64,000 nucleotides of DNA, from contig OZ024821.1 of NCBI GenBank assembly GCA_964016985.1, positions 88,902,535 through 88,966,534 on the forward strand, read 5' to 3'. Position numbers and translations under genes: made by a program. Source of the DNA: Anodontia alba (Eukaryota; Mollusca; Bivalvia; Lucinida; Lucinidae). Under the pieces are notes generated by a model. The model saw nothing but the letters and a program-made list of their open reading frames with translations. It searched no databases and was not told where the DNA came from. This document shows, piece after piece, positions 12,152-22,829 of the stretch (the stretch's first letter is position 1; each line of letters opens with the position of its first letter).

Positions 12152-12472
12152 CTACATTTCATCGTCGGTGATCAATTCATTCTCGTCGGTGTCGGAAATG
12201 TGGGCTTTGTTGAGTTCGCTTCTCAAATCAAGGATTTCACTTCTCTTCATGTCTGCGTAGTGGTAGTATCTCTTCACCAGCCCTTCTGCTACCAGTATAC
12301 GCATGCGCAGAGGGAATCGGAAAGTCTTGTAGTCGCTGGACCTTGCTGACAGATATCGTTTCCGTAGACCATGTAGTCTGGAGTTGAGGAGTAGAATCTG
12401 GTCACAAGCTCGGCTGAAACGTCTCTGGCTTTCGTAGAGGTGAGCGTACATCTCAAATTTCTTCATACCCAT
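12152..12472 (-). CDS. Small intronless gene A, unrecognised basic helical protein
   Basis: A 106-residue ORF with ATG in good context (CAAAATGG). I do not recognise the family. Residues 3-33 (FEMYAHLYESQRRFSRACDQ, then LLLNSRL) and about 55-88 (LRMRILVAEGL, then YYHYADMKRSEILDLR) look like two amphipathic helices joined by a basic linker with RKRYLSARSSD. The last 15 residues are acidic (ISDTDENELITDDEM), with serine/threonine sites of casein-kinase-2 type. No signal peptide or membrane segment. It differs from gene B at 9 of 106 positions and matches gene C at about 55 of the first 87. Conservation of the frame in three copies, with mostly conservative changes, argues for a real protein. 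It is flanked by a TATA promoter and a histone-like 3' element. It could be a nucleic-acid-binding or structural protein, but nothing in the sequence proves that. Confidence 0.75.
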   Translation of the reverse strand: MGMKKFEMYAHLYESQRRFSRACDQILLLNSRLHGLRKRYLSARSSDYKTFRFPLRMRILVAEGLVKRYYHYADMKRSEILDLRSELNKAHISDTDENELITDDEM

Positions 12473-12532
12473 TTTGAGTTCTAGTTTTCGTGACGATTAT
12501 TCAGTGGTAGTAGAATAGTGTCATAAAATGTT

Positions 12533-12572
12533 GACAGAATGAAGCAGAATTTTACATCCTTGTATATTTATA
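12533..12572 (-). promoter_or_regulatory. Core promoter of gene A
   Basis: On the minus strand, TATAAATA (12565-12572) overlaps TACAAG (12559-12564). About 17 nt further is CATTCTGTC (12533-12541), an initiator-like site. The ATG is 100 nt from the TATA box. The same TATA-TACAAG-CATTCTGTC order occurs before gene B and, with a weaker TATA, before gene C. Confidence 0.65.
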
Positions 12573-12582
12573 CTAAAGTGGA

Positions 12583-12638
12583 AGCTTGTTTGCTCCGTTT
12601 GCGAGATCTTGATGTCAAACTTATTAGGTGTAATTATG
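12583..12638 (-). promoter_or_regulatory. Upstream block shared by genes A and B
   Basis: Read on the minus strand, ATAATTACA, then TTGACATCAAGATCTC, then CAAACAAGCT align without gaps to 17414-17467 upstream of gene B. The block sits directly upstream of the TATA box in both genes. It may be a regulatory site or only part of the duplicated unit. Confidence 0.5.
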
Positions 12639-12639
12639 G

Positions 12640-13060
12640 CATGTAACAAGCCTTGACGCAAAGAAGAGGTGATCACGCAGTGACATTAATTAGCATCCAC
12701 GCTCCGTTAGTTTACTCAACTGCCTGAACAGACATAGTTTGACAAGCCATTGCTTCTCGGCCCTCGTTTAGTGAACCATTTCATGCTATTTGTGTTTGAT
12801 AATTTCAATAAATTATGTTTTTTGTGTTTGCACAGAAATAGAAATAATTCATTTTTTTTTCTATTATTGCTAAAACGAGTGCACAAAATATCAGGTTTTG
12901 CCAGTTGATAATTAATCCGTTTATTTTAATATGCATGTATAACAAAATAAGTATTTTATAATCTAAAAAAAATACACATTATTTCGTTGTGGTTCCTACA
13001 TGAAAACGGAAATTTCGGAATATCTAACTGACTTGTGAATATAGCCGTACTTATGTATTT
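12640..13060. other. Intergenic sequence upstream of gene A
   Basis: AT-rich, no gene-like frame and no clear repeat. ATTAATTAGCATCC near 12690 resembles homeodomain-type sites but is too short to call. Confidence 0.35.
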
Positions 13061-13720
13061 TAACATATTTAGCGGTACCAGGCACCCGAAGCACGAAATA
13101 ACGGCGCTTCTTTAAATGTATGAATAGACAATAAAAATGATAGAATAGGCACACAATATACCGTTCAAATCAACATCGACATGCAAAAAACGGGGTCATA
13201 GAAATTGAAGTTTTTCACTGTCTTATTTGTTACTATTATTATTATTGTCACTACCACGAGTGTCCTAAATTTCTTCATTGTTATTTGCCAGTGAATTATC
13301 TTTTTTTCTAGACTGCAGGATTAATAAAATAAATATTTTATATAATTTAATAACCAACATGATTTAATGTAAGGTCTTGCATGAGAATGAAATTACGGAA
13401 TATCTAAATGACTTGTGAATATAGTCGTATTTCCTGTATGCTAACATTAATGGTACCAGACATCAGAAGCACACAGAGACAGGACTTTTTTTTTTAAATA
13501 CATAGATTATAAAAATGATCATATAGACAAACAACATATTGTACTCTTTAATTCATTCATATCACGAATGCAAATGTCGAATTCCCCATGCGAATGTAAA
13601 TAGTGTCTATAACGTCAAATGCAAACATGTCTCCACTGTTGTATTATATTTGAAAATACTGAATTATTTTAGCCATTCCTTATTTGTTTTATTGCTGTAA
13701 AACTGAAGTCTTCGCTTGGC
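13017..13720. repeat. Duplicated flanking block, copy 2, with an internal direct repeat
   Basis: The part from 13465 to 13700 matches 10825-11150. In addition, CGGAATATCTAACTGACTTG with TGAATATAGCCGTA and GGTACCAGGCA (13017-13090) recurs as CGGAATATCTAAATGACTTG with TGAATATAGTCGTA and GGTACCAGACA (13395-13465). A unit of about 380 bp has thus been duplicated on this side of gene A. Confidence 0.6.
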
Positions 13721-13809
13721 GCATGATATCTTGTAGGAAACGCTGTGCCCCGGCTCAGCTTCTACATGTGATAAACATAGATTAAGATAATGAGAACGAA
13801 TACACTTTC

Positions 13810-13990
13810 ACAGGGGAGGTAACTCTATCAAAATTGCTTTTGCCTCCCTTCCAAAAAACAGCCTACTCTAAAGGGAAAGAATTCTCTCCCATTGTTAGTT
13901 CACTTTTTTCCTTTTATAGTTGCCCCCTTTTCAAAAGAAGGTTGTTGTGCAGTAAAGCAAACAAGAAGTCATAAGAGTTGTCTCCCTTGT
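13810..13990. repeat. Dispersed repeat with AAAGAATT-type inverted halves
   Basis: GGGAGGTAACTCTATCAAAATTG with CTACTCTAAAGGGAAAGAATT, and AAGCAAACAAGAAGTCA further on, is a recurring phrase. Related pieces lie near 15340-15650, 19690, 23335-23500, 25360, 30150, 35760 and 45310. It is a diverged, non-coding family. Confidence 0.45.
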
Positions 13991-14040
13991 AAAATGGCGT
14001 ATAATCTACAAAGTGTCTCTAGTCCTTTAAAGATGTAATG

Positions 14041-14190
14041 ATGCGCAACGCACGAAAAGGGCCCTTATATAATTTGCGGACAACGTAGATCCAGATCAGC
14101 ATGCGCATCCGCGCTTATGCGCAGACTGATCTGGGCTTGCGTTGTTCGCAAACTGCATAAGGGCCATTTTCATGCGTTGCGCATGTCAAG
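14041..14190. mobile_element. Palindromic MITE (GCGCAACGCACGAAAAGGGCCC ends)
   Basis: The left end ATGCGCAACGCACGAAAAGG is matched by the right end GGCCATTTTCATGCGTTGCGC as its inverse. Inside, CAACGTAGATCCAGATCAGC pairs imperfectly with GACTGATCTGGGCTTGCGTTG. A second, more eroded copy is at 21294-21405. Confidence 0.65.
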
Positions 14191-14370
14191 GAAGCTAGAG
14201 CGAGATAGAGTGTGTCAAAGAAGATATTCGGTCGTCCGAAGAGAATATGAGCATGACCCAGGTTCTGATCAGCCGTACCCTGCCGTATGATTAGAGTCTT
14301 CCTTTGGTGCTCTTTGGCAACCAACTGATCCAAGATTGTTTCAGGCGGATAGCAAAGACTATGATTAGAA

Positions 14371-14728
14371 ACCAGGGGTGGATTCAGAAGGGGTTCGGGG
14401 TGGGGTGGGGGGGTTCAGAAGAACCCCTCTTTGACTCAAAATTTCATTTGCGTGGATTTTGGATAAATTTGATAAATTTGGGATATTTTTCCTTATGCTT
14501 CTCTTCAAGTCCATTTTACTGTCAAAGTGTAAAATTGCTGGGTGAGTGGCAAACATTGTAGACCCCGATCAGACGCCGCGTTCTGTGGCGTCTGATCTGG
14601 GTCTACACTGTTTGCTCAGGCCTGTCTGTCCGAATACGTAGAATAAATATGGTAATATGATTAAATCGAACCCCCACCCCCCCCCCCCCCCTCACCCCTC
14701 AGAAATTCTCCTGAATTCGTTCCTGAGA
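14371..14728. mobile_element. Repeat with inverted ends containing a nested MITE-C
   Basis: The outer ends are GGGTGGATTCAGAAGGG and CTCCTGAATTCGTTCCTGAG (roughly inverted) with C/G-rich runs. Between them, 14549-14655 has the MITE-C core CATTGTAGACCCCGATCAGA, CGCCGCGTTCTGTGGCG and TCTGATCTGGGTCTACACTG, ending GTCCGAATACGTAGAA. The MITE-C copy appears to have inserted into the outer repeat. Confidence 0.5.
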
Positions 14729-14999
14729 AACGTTTATAGCATCAGCCCCATGTCGATACAGGCGAGATCATTCACGCCTCCACACAACTACTGTGATCAC
14801 TATACAGATTTTAACAATCCAGTTTGATTGAGCTTGTCATCAGTGATAATGAAAAAACAAAATGCAACGTCCTTCACGTCCTGAACATCTTTATGGTGAC
14901 GACACACACAAACACACGCACTTACGAACGCACGCGCACACTTGACGTTGATTCAAACATCTCCAAATTTTAATTTTAGCACTGTATAGGCAAAATAAG

Positions 15000-15660
15000 T
15001 ATTATGTAGACGACAATATGCATTATTCTTATCGCTCCCTGGCCTCATATGGACATAATTTACATATAATGTCAAACCCTACTTTCTGAGAAAAAAATCA
15101 GAAAACCGTCTTAAATTATGGTCGGCTGATACTTTTACCCAGATGCCTCACAGCCCAGTTGTCGTGAGTTCAAACCGCGTTGACAGTCCGTTTTTATGCT
15201 CTCTGTGTCGGCCTCATCATCTGATCCCAGTCTCTCTCGCTGGACTGATATAATTCAAATAGTGTTGATAATGTCCCAAAATACATGTACCTTCTAAAAC
15301 TGGTTTTGAACAGTTGAGTCGTATCCCATAAAAAGGAGAATGAATGCACTCTGAAAAGGGATTAATCTAAAAGGTAGGAATTTACTACTGCCCCCCCCCC
15401 CCCCCCCCAACCCCGCCCTCCCCCCCAACCCCACGGGATCAAATTCTTTCTTTTTAGAATAGATCCTTTTTCAGAAGGGGCTTAACGTCCAGGAAAGCAA
15501 ATTTATTTGCCTAACGTCTGAAATGGAGTTCTGTACAAATTCTGTACAAAACAGGAAATAATTTGGGATCAAATTGTTTGCTTTTAGAGTAGATCCTTTT
15601 TAGAAAGGGTTTGGTCTGCGGGAAAGCAAACAGGAAGTCACAAAAGTTATCCAAGCAGAC
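15000..15660. other. Intergenic sequence with poly-C and repeat fragments
   Basis: Contains a G/C homopolymer patch at about 15390-15425 and, either side, pieces of the AAAGAATT-type repeat (15340-15390, 15435-15500, 15565-15650). No gene-like frame. Confidence 0.4.
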
Positions 15661-15694
15661 GCCTTTAACCCTTCCAGCCCCTGTAGATCAAGAC

Positions 15695-15775
15695 AGACAC
15701 ATTTGCAAACAGTGTAGATCTAGATGAGACGGCTCATCATGAGCTGTCTCATTAGGATCTAAGTGTTTGCCATTC
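15695..15775. mobile_element. Solo hairpin with the AACAGTGTAGATC core
   Basis: GCAAACAGTGTAGATCTAGA, ATGAGACGGCTCATCATGAG and TGTCTCATTAGGATC.AAGTGTTTGC form a hairpin. Related cores with a GAGACGGCTCAT loop are at 16665-16730, 29800-29850, 54240-54300 and 55275-55335. Confidence 0.55.
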
Positions 15776-15831
15776 TGTTCTTCATTGGCAACTGCCACCC
15801 TTTTGGCAGCAATGGATGTGTCAAAATGCAC

Positions 15832-16109
15832 ATTACGAAAACACGCCTATTCAAATATATAGAAAATTTCACCTCCAAAAACTGAAAATTTTCAGATAAA
15901 AAGCTATGATATTTTTCACATTTCTGCTCAAAACATAAATTGTGGGTACTCGTTAGAACCGCCTCGCCGAGGCGTTTCTAACGAGTACCCACAATTTATG
16001 TTTTTGAGCAGAAGTAAGAAAAATAATGTATACCCCTGTAAACCCCAGTTTTACTATATAAAAGTGGGGTTTCAGGGGGTCAGTATTATATAGGTATGTT
16101 TTCGTGATG
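15832..16109. mobile_element. MITE-B, full length
   Basis: 278 bp. The ends ATTACGAAAACACGCCTAT and ATAGGTATGTTTTCGTGAT are inverted. The centre is a long palindrome: GTGGGTACTCGTTAGAACCG, then CCTCGCCGAGG, then TTTCTAACGAGTACCCAC. The right half carries GTAAACCCCAGTTTTACTAT and AAAGTGGGGTTT. Confidence 0.8.
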
Positions 16110-16794
16110 AAATATGGAAAATTTGTTTCAGAAATTCAGGGTTGAAAGGTTTAACAAATATTCTTCAGCGTTTGATCCAAAAGAACAACAGGTGTCTGAC
16201 TTCAGTGAGTGGCTCTAAGAGTTATCGCTTCCCACTAGCATGCAGAGAGGTTGGTAATTTTGTGTGGAGTATTCTGACATCTTTCAGGTAAAATAGGAGG
16301 ACGTTATTCAAACAAACAGTTTATTCAGCATAAAGCAAAATGCAATGCTTCTAGCCTACAACTGAATTTAAGTATTGTAGTAATAATGATAAGAACATAG
16401 AACAAATAAACATCAGTATTTTTGTTTACAAAAAGATAGCTTTGATGAAACCAAAACTGATATATAACGTTGCAGAAATAAAAACAAAATGATTTTGATA
16501 TATCAGAAATCGAAAGTCCATAATACTAGTTAACAAATTTGAAACTGGAAATATACATGTAATTAAAAAAAAAAAAATCTACATTTGTTGTCTGCTTTGT
16601 TTTGTATTTTTTAAACAAACTATCTATTGAAAAGAAATATATATGTAAAGTTGAAAGATTGTCAAACGGCGTAGATCCTGATGAGATGGCTCATTATGAG
16701 CAGTCTGTTCTGGTTTAAGCTGTTTGTCAAAGCCTTTTATTATCGCCTATGGCAGTGAAAGAGTTAATATTATGATGAATTGCTTTGAATTGCA

Positions 16795-17007
16795 CATTAC
16801 GAAAATACGCCTATGCAAATTAATTGAAAATTTTACAACCAAACAAGGAGAATTTTCAGAGGCGGTTCTAACGGGTACCCACAATCTATGTTTTTGAGCA
16901 GAATTAAGGAAAATAATGCATACCCCTGTAAACCCCAGTTTTACTGTATAAAAGTGGGGTTAAAGGGTTAAAGGGGGTCAAATTTCTATAGGCAAGTTTT
17001 CGTGATG
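16795..17007. mobile_element. MITE-B, internally deleted
   Basis: Left end CATTACGAAAATACGCCTAT is present, but the left arm of the central palindrome is deleted: AATTTTCAGAGGCGGTTCTA joins directly to the right arm. The terminus TAGGCAAGTTTTCGTGATG occurs twice in a row, at about 16988-17007 and 17013-17034. Confidence 0.75.
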
Positions 17008-17413
17008 ATGTAATAGGCAAGTTTTCGTGATGATGTAATGAGCATAATATATAACCTAGTATAATAACCTAGGGCACTCAGCAAACACTCAGCTCAGCCT
17101 GTGAAACTGCGCAGGCTAATTGCACAGGCTGATCAGTCTTTGCTGATTGCCCGTAGACGCTTTAGATCCTTGGCTACCCGCAAAGTAACTTGAAAAGACT
17201 TATCAGACTGGCTGATCCGAGTCTTTACTGGGTGCACATGCAATCTTTTAAGAAACAATGTGTCCTGGCTCATATTTGAAACGTTCTTAAAGGGTCTGTT
17301 AAACAGAATAGAACAGCAATAGCGTGTCATAATATCAATTGAGGAAATAAACCGAGCGTGTATGCTATTTAATCTTGGCATATGTCCGTATTTCACATTG
17401 TTTTTCACAAGCT

Positions 17414-17467
17414 ATAATTACAGCTTACACGCTTGACATTAAGATCTCTCAAACAAAGTAAACAAGC
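17414..17467 (+). promoter_or_regulatory. Upstream block shared by genes A and B
   Basis: ATAATTACAGC, TTGACATTAAGATCTC and AAACAAGCT match the block upstream of gene A without gaps. It ends 12 nt before the TATA box. Confidence 0.5.
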
Positions 17468-17478
17468 TATTATCCTGG

Positions 17479-17518
17479 TATAAATACAAGAAGTTGTAAA
17501 ATGCTTCTTCATTCTGTC
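17479..17518 (+). promoter_or_regulatory. Core promoter of gene B
   Basis: TATAAATA at 17479-17486, TACAAG at 17485-17490 and the initiator-like CATTCTGTC at 17510-17518. Transcription probably starts around 17510, giving a 5' UTR of about 65 nt to the ATG at 17576. Confidence 0.65.
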
Positions 17519-17575
17519 ATTTATGACAATATTAATATTCTTCTGATCAGTTGCCAAGCGAACCAGATCTACAAG

Positions 17576-17896
17576 ATGGTTATGAAGAAATTTGAGATGT
17601 ACGCTCAGCTCTACGAAAGCCAGAGACGTTTTAGCCGAGCTTGTGACCAGATTCTACTCCTCAACTCCAGACTACAAGGTCTACGGAAACGATATCTCTC
17701 AGCGAGATCCAGCGACTGCAAGACTTTCCGCTTCCCTCTGCGCATGCGTATATTGGTAGCAGAAGGACTAGTGAAGAGATATTACCACTACGCAGACATG
17801 AAGAGAAGTGAAATCCTTGATTTGAGAAACGAACTCAACAAAGTCGACATTTCCGACACCGACGAGAATGAATTTATCACCGATGATGAACTGTAG
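17576..17896 (+). CDS. Small intronless gene B, paralogue of A
   Basis: 106 residues, 97 identical to gene A. The same two helical segments, the RKRYLSARSSD linker and the acidic tail (ISDTDENEFITDDEL) are present. The frame is open upstream to an ATG at 17501. I choose 17576 because it aligns with the start of A, sits in AAGATGG context, and the upstream ATG falls in the predicted leader and is not conserved in A (ATT there). Replacements relative to A include G2V, Y48C and L99F. Genes A and B point away from each other, about 5.1 kb apart between their start codons. Function unknown. Confidence 0.75.
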   Translation: MVMKKFEMYAQLYESQRRFSRACDQILLLNSRLQGLRKRYLSARSSDCKTFRFPLRMRILVAEGLVKRYYHYADMKRSEILDLRNELNKVDISDTDENEFITDDEL

Positions 17897-17935
17897 CCGA
17901 GCCAGTCAGTATAACTAAACCTGATACGATCGTTT

Positions 17936-17971
17936 GGTCCGAATAATGGACCTTCAAATAACACGAAAGAA
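17936..17971 (+). terminator. Histone-like 3' element of gene B
   Basis: 39 nt after the stop, GGTCCGAATAATGGACC can form a 5-6 bp stem (the top pair is G-U). Then 11 nt (TTCAAATAACA), then CGAAAGAA. Spacing is identical to genes A and C. Confidence 0.5.
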
Positions 17972-17992
17972 GTCCATTAGATTGTTGCTTTT

Positions 17993-17993
<1 letters not shown>

Positions 17994-18034
<41 letters not shown>
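17994..18034. repeat. (GATA)n microsatellite
   Basis: About ten GATA units, 22 bases after the purine box of gene B. Confidence 0.95.
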
Positions 18035-18036
<2 letters not shown>

Positions 18037-18216
18037 GTCAACTTTAAGCAATACATGCTCATGTGTTGTATGCATGATACAGAAAGAAATACAAATGGGT
18101 TCAATGACATCAAACACATACCACTAAATAACATACTAGCAGTTGGAAGAAACACATATTTTGAGATATCAAAATTCAAATATAATATGAAACTAGAAAT
18201 GTGTCCACAGTACACG

Positions 18217-18428
18217 GATGCCCCCGCTGTGGTACCTGCCTATAAAACTGCAGAATTCTACGTGGTACAAATGCCTTAACCTGAGTCTAACAGAATCACG
18301 TACGTACGCACGTACATACGTATGTACGCACATTCGTACAGACAGACATACACTCGTACGCACGTATCCACGTACGGAAAACCGAAAAACTATATGCCCC
18401 CGGCATCATCCGTTGCGGGGGCATAAAA
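18217..18428. repeat. GGGGGCAT-bounded repeat
   Basis: Starts ATGCCCCCGCTGTGG and ends CCGTTGCGGGGGCAT, an inverted pair. The middle holds an imperfect ACGTACGT/GTACGCAC-rich stretch (18300-18375). The start of the tandem array at 50235 has a similar ATGCCCCCACC end. Confidence 0.5.
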
Positions 18429-18429
18429 A

Positions 18430-19271
<842 letters not shown>

Positions 19272-19390
19272 AGCAATTACTCCTCTTTCCCACAATATTT
19301 TCAGTATTTCTAGATTTTCAGGATCAAATTGTGTATTGATTTGTGAAATGCGGTTGTTTGATTTATCTTTGTTCCTCAATTCTGCAAATC

Positions 19391-19459
19391 TGATATGTCG
19401 AGATACGGATATCTTGAACTATTTCAGAGAGTCCCTTGGACTTCGAGATAACAAGAGTC

Positions 19460-19463
<4 letters not shown>
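19391..19463. mobile_element. Terminal fragment of the Tigger-like family
   Basis: CTTCGAGATAACAAGAGTCGACTA is represented by CGAGATAACAAGAGTCGACT, matching the right terminus of 54428-55829. It is followed at once by (TA)n at 19464-19522. Tigger and pogo elements insert at TA, so a TA microsatellite is a plausible target. Confidence 0.5.

Positions 19464-19522
<59 letters not shown>
19464..19522. repeat. (TA)n microsatellite
   Basis: Pure TA repeat of about 59 bases. Confidence 0.97.
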
Positions 19523-19523
<1 letters not shown>

Positions 19524-19935
19524 CATTTTGACACCATGCGACGTTTGACCGAAACAGAAACAACAAACATGCAGAGAGAGACAGACAGACAGACAGAGAG
19601 TAAAAATATTATTAGCAAGGGCGTAGCCAGAAAGGAATTATTTTTACTCTCAACTGGGAAAGCTCTAGAAAATCCTGCCTAGTTTCACTTTCAAAATAGG
19701 GACTTCTCTAAAAGGAAAGAATTTGCTTAAACTTTTTCTTTAAGAGCAGTCCCTATGGTAAAGAATCAAAATATCTTATGTTAGTCGATGCCTCTTCATT
19801 GCAAATCATGCATTTCTCTTACGCATGTCACGCACATGCGTAATGTGCGTAATGCGCGTCACGCCTATGATTAGTATACTAGGAAAGTCAGATGAAGTTT
19901 TTTTTTCTTTTAGAATCTATTTATCTTAATTACTT

Positions 19936-20176
19936 CAGGTCCCGAGGTTATAAAACTTTTTTCATGCTCAGCTGAGCATGAAATTTTCTCTGCTAATAAA
20001 TATGAAAATGCCAACAATAGTTGGCATTTTCATATTTATTAGCAGAGAAATTTTCATGCTCAGCTATGTTTAGCAAGAAAGAACTTGGCGTTGTTAGTAA
20101 TTTTAGATTTATTAGCATGAAAAATTTCATGCTTAGCTGAGTTGAGCATGAAAAAAGATTTATAACCTCGGGGCCT
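19936..20176. mobile_element. MITE-F, full length
   Basis: 241 bp. Ends CAGGTCCCGAGGTTATAAA and TTTATAACCTCGGGGCCTG are inverted. The centre is GAAAATGCCAACAATAGTTG against its inverse, in arms with TCTCTGCTAATAAATATG. Further copies are at 43836-43984 (left-truncated) and 45796-46041. Confidence 0.8.
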
Positions 20177-20184
20177 GGTGTAAG

Positions 20185-20540
20185 TGTCGTGTGGCGGCTC
20201 CCCGTACTTCATTATATAGTTTATATTTTCGGGGTCTTTGTGATCATTAAGTCAACTCGGTCGGGATTTTTGAAAATTTATGAGTCGCTGGTGATGTATT
20301 GTTTATTTCAGTCTCATGTATGTACCCCTTAACCACAAGCACCTGGGCATTAGCGCTCCGATTAGCGGCCCTGCGCTTACATTGAGCATCTCCTTCGGCG
20401 CTCCGTGAAGAGTTACAAGGGAGAATCGGCCAAGACTCCCCTCCCTCCAGGAGGTACGTACTTATTCCCAAGCTATCGCTTTGGCGCTGCTTATTTGTCA
20501 AAAGTAGCTAGTCTGGCCAGAAAACGTCGACGCTTCATTT
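20185..20540. other. Intergenic sequence, no supported feature
   Basis: Higher GC than its surroundings but no frame with convincing coding character. It ends in an imperfect (TG)n(CG)n run at 20542-20602. Confidence 0.35.
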
Positions 20541-20629
20541 TTGTGTGTGTGTGTGTGTGTGTGCGCGCGCGCGCGCATGTGTGCGTGTGTGTGCGCGCGC
20601 GCCTTGTGCGTTGCTCATTGATAATTCTA

Positions 20630-20910
20630 CATTACGAAAACACGCATATTCAAATATACTGAAAATTTTACCATCCAAAAATGAAAATTTTCAGATAAAA
20701 AAATTCAGATATTTTTCATATTTCTGCTCAAAACATAGATTGTGGGTACTCGTTAGAACCACCTCGACGAGGCGGTTCTAACGAGTACCCACAGTCTATG
20801 TTTTTGAGCAGAAATATGAAAAATAAGGTATACCCCTGTAAACCCCAGTTTTACTATATAAAAGTGGGGTTTGAGGGGGTCAAAATTATATAGGCATGTT
20901 TTCGTGATGA
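20630..20910. mobile_element. MITE-B, full length
   Basis: Ends CATTACGAAAACACGCATAT and TATAGGCATGTTTTCGTGATG. The central palindrome GTACTCGTTAGAACCACCTC against GAGGCGGTTCTAACGAGTAC is nearly perfect. Confidence 0.85.
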
Positions 20911-21293
20911 TTAATATGTACAAGTGCCTACTAGTGCACAGCAAACTTTCTCCGACAACATGTATGGACAACATTGTCAAAAATGTAGCTACAGACTAAT
21001 AAAATTCATTTAGTTATATAAGGGTTGTTAGCAAATCATAAATTAAAATAATTCTATTGTGTGGTGAAAAGTGTTGCTATTTATTCAGTTTGACTCATAC
21101 TCGGACCTAATAATGGGTCCAAGACTCATATTATAGGGTACAATGTAATGCCAATAACCATGGTAGACTCTGCTGACAGAACCAGCAAAGCAAAGAAAAG
21201 ATTTTTCGCAGAATATCAAAGTAATATTTACAAGTTTTGTTAATAGTTTTTATTTTGTCATAAGATGATGACATTTTAAAGAAATATCGTAAC

Positions 21294-21405
21294 TGATGCT
21301 CAACGCACGAAAAAAGCCCTTATGTAATTTGCGTACAACGCAGGCCCTGATCAGCCTGTGCATAAGCACAGGCTGATCTGGACTTTCGTTGTTTGCATAC
21401 ATAAC
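21294..21405. mobile_element. Palindromic MITE, second copy of the 14041 family
   Basis: GATGCTCAACGCACGAAAAA, then CTTATGTAATTTGCGTACAA, then GATCAGCCTGTGCATAAGCA and CAGGCTGATCTGGACTTTCG. The right end is eroded. Confidence 0.55.
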
Positions 21406-21904
21406 TAATGGATACTGTAGTTTATTTTATTGTTAGCGGTGAAATCAGTGTTTATCTGGTGAAAATAAAAGTGGTATCAATCACTAGTGAATTGATATCG
21501 TATCATTTCACTAAAGTGACTGATACGATTTATTTTTTCACTCCTCGCTTTGGGCGACTTCGGTTTTCTTCATTGTTTCAGAAGTGGATCTTACCGCCAC
21601 TTCAGATTTTTGAACACCTCTAACTTCTTTGTTTCTTATCTAAAGTATCAAGTGTTGGTATGCATTTTCTTAGTTAGAATGTAAGGAATATTTTGGTATC
21701 AAAATTATTTCGATTTGCCGATTTTTTTTTTTTTTTTTTTTTTGTTGTTGTTGTTGTTGTTTTTGTCACTCCAGCGTTTCACATGTTAAGCACTGAGCGT
21801 CGACGCCATGACGTTCATGTTTTGTTTGGTGACGTTATTTATGCCGTCAGAAACGCGCATTGGCGTGTAAACAATAAAATAAAAAGAAAATTTACTCTTT
21901 TTCA

Positions 21905-22026
21905 GTGAATACCATAAAAAAATTTCATCTCGTGTAATGAAAACATTCAAATTTTCCCTCGTGCTTCGCACTCGTGAAAATACTGATGTTTTCATTACAC
22001 TCGATGACAATATTTATGGTATTCAC
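21905..22026. mobile_element. Palindromic MITE (GTGAATACCATAAA ends)
   Basis: The ends GTGAATACCATAAA and TTTATGGTATTCAC are exact inverses. Inside, TCTCGTGTAATGAAAACAT pairs with ATGTTTTCATTACACTCGA around CTCGTGCTTCGCACTCGTG. Length 122 bp. Confidence 0.75.
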
Positions 22027-22552
22027 AGCAAAAGAGTAAATATCCTCTATATATATAAATGATGAATGTATTATTTTCTACTTTTTGGTTTTCATCACTT
22101 GTGTTTCTCCCATTTGTCAGTATTTTGAAATGATATTGTCAGTTTACTATGATGTTGCCAGTACTTTGAAATGATATTTGTTAGTTTGAACGTATTATGA
22201 CTTTGCCATTTGAACCCACATTGTATTTATAAAATCATATGTATTTCATATGTATGTATATTTATACATGTACCACATAACCATGTCTTGGTTAAAGTAG
22301 AAATAAATTACTTACATTACTTACTTACATATATCGACGAACAGAAAATTTGCCCAGATTTGACTGCACAGATGCACACGGTGATCTGGACTTACGCTGT
22401 CTGCAAAAATACATATGGGCCTTTTTTGTGCTTGCGCACCATATTTAAATTTGGGACGTTTGATCAAGTTTGGATGTAATGGGAACTATATAATGGATCG
22501 TAACTGACCAATGTTCCAACGACCAGAGTGGTAACAATTTTTAACTGTCAGC

Positions 22553-22822
22553 ATTCATAACGAAAACACGCCTATATAATTTTGACCCCTTAAACCCCAC
22601 TTTTATATAGTAAAACTGGGGTTTACAGGGGTATACATAATTTTTCTTTTTCTGCTCAAAACATAGATCGTTGGTATTTGTTAGAACCGCATCGTCGAGG
22701 CGGTTCTAACGAGTACCCACAATCTATCTTTTGAGTAGAAATATGAAAAATATCAGAATTTTTTATCTGAAAATTTCCATTTTTTGTTTTCAGTATATTT
22801 GAATAGGCATGTTTTCGTAATG
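22553..22822. mobile_element. MITE-B, opposite orientation
   Basis: Starts with the GGGGTTT half (CCTTAAACCCCACTTTTATA) and ends GAATAGGCATGTTTTCGTAATG, so it is inverted relative to the other MITE-B copies. The central palindrome CTCGTCGAGGCGGTTCTAAC is conserved. Confidence 0.85.
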
Positions 22823-22829
22823 TATTACG

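Noticed and set aside
17501..17575. Upstream in-frame ATG as the start of gene B
   Set aside because: It lies inside the predicted leader, directly before the initiator-like motif, and the equivalent triplet in gene A is ATT. The ATG at 17576 aligns in all three paralogues.
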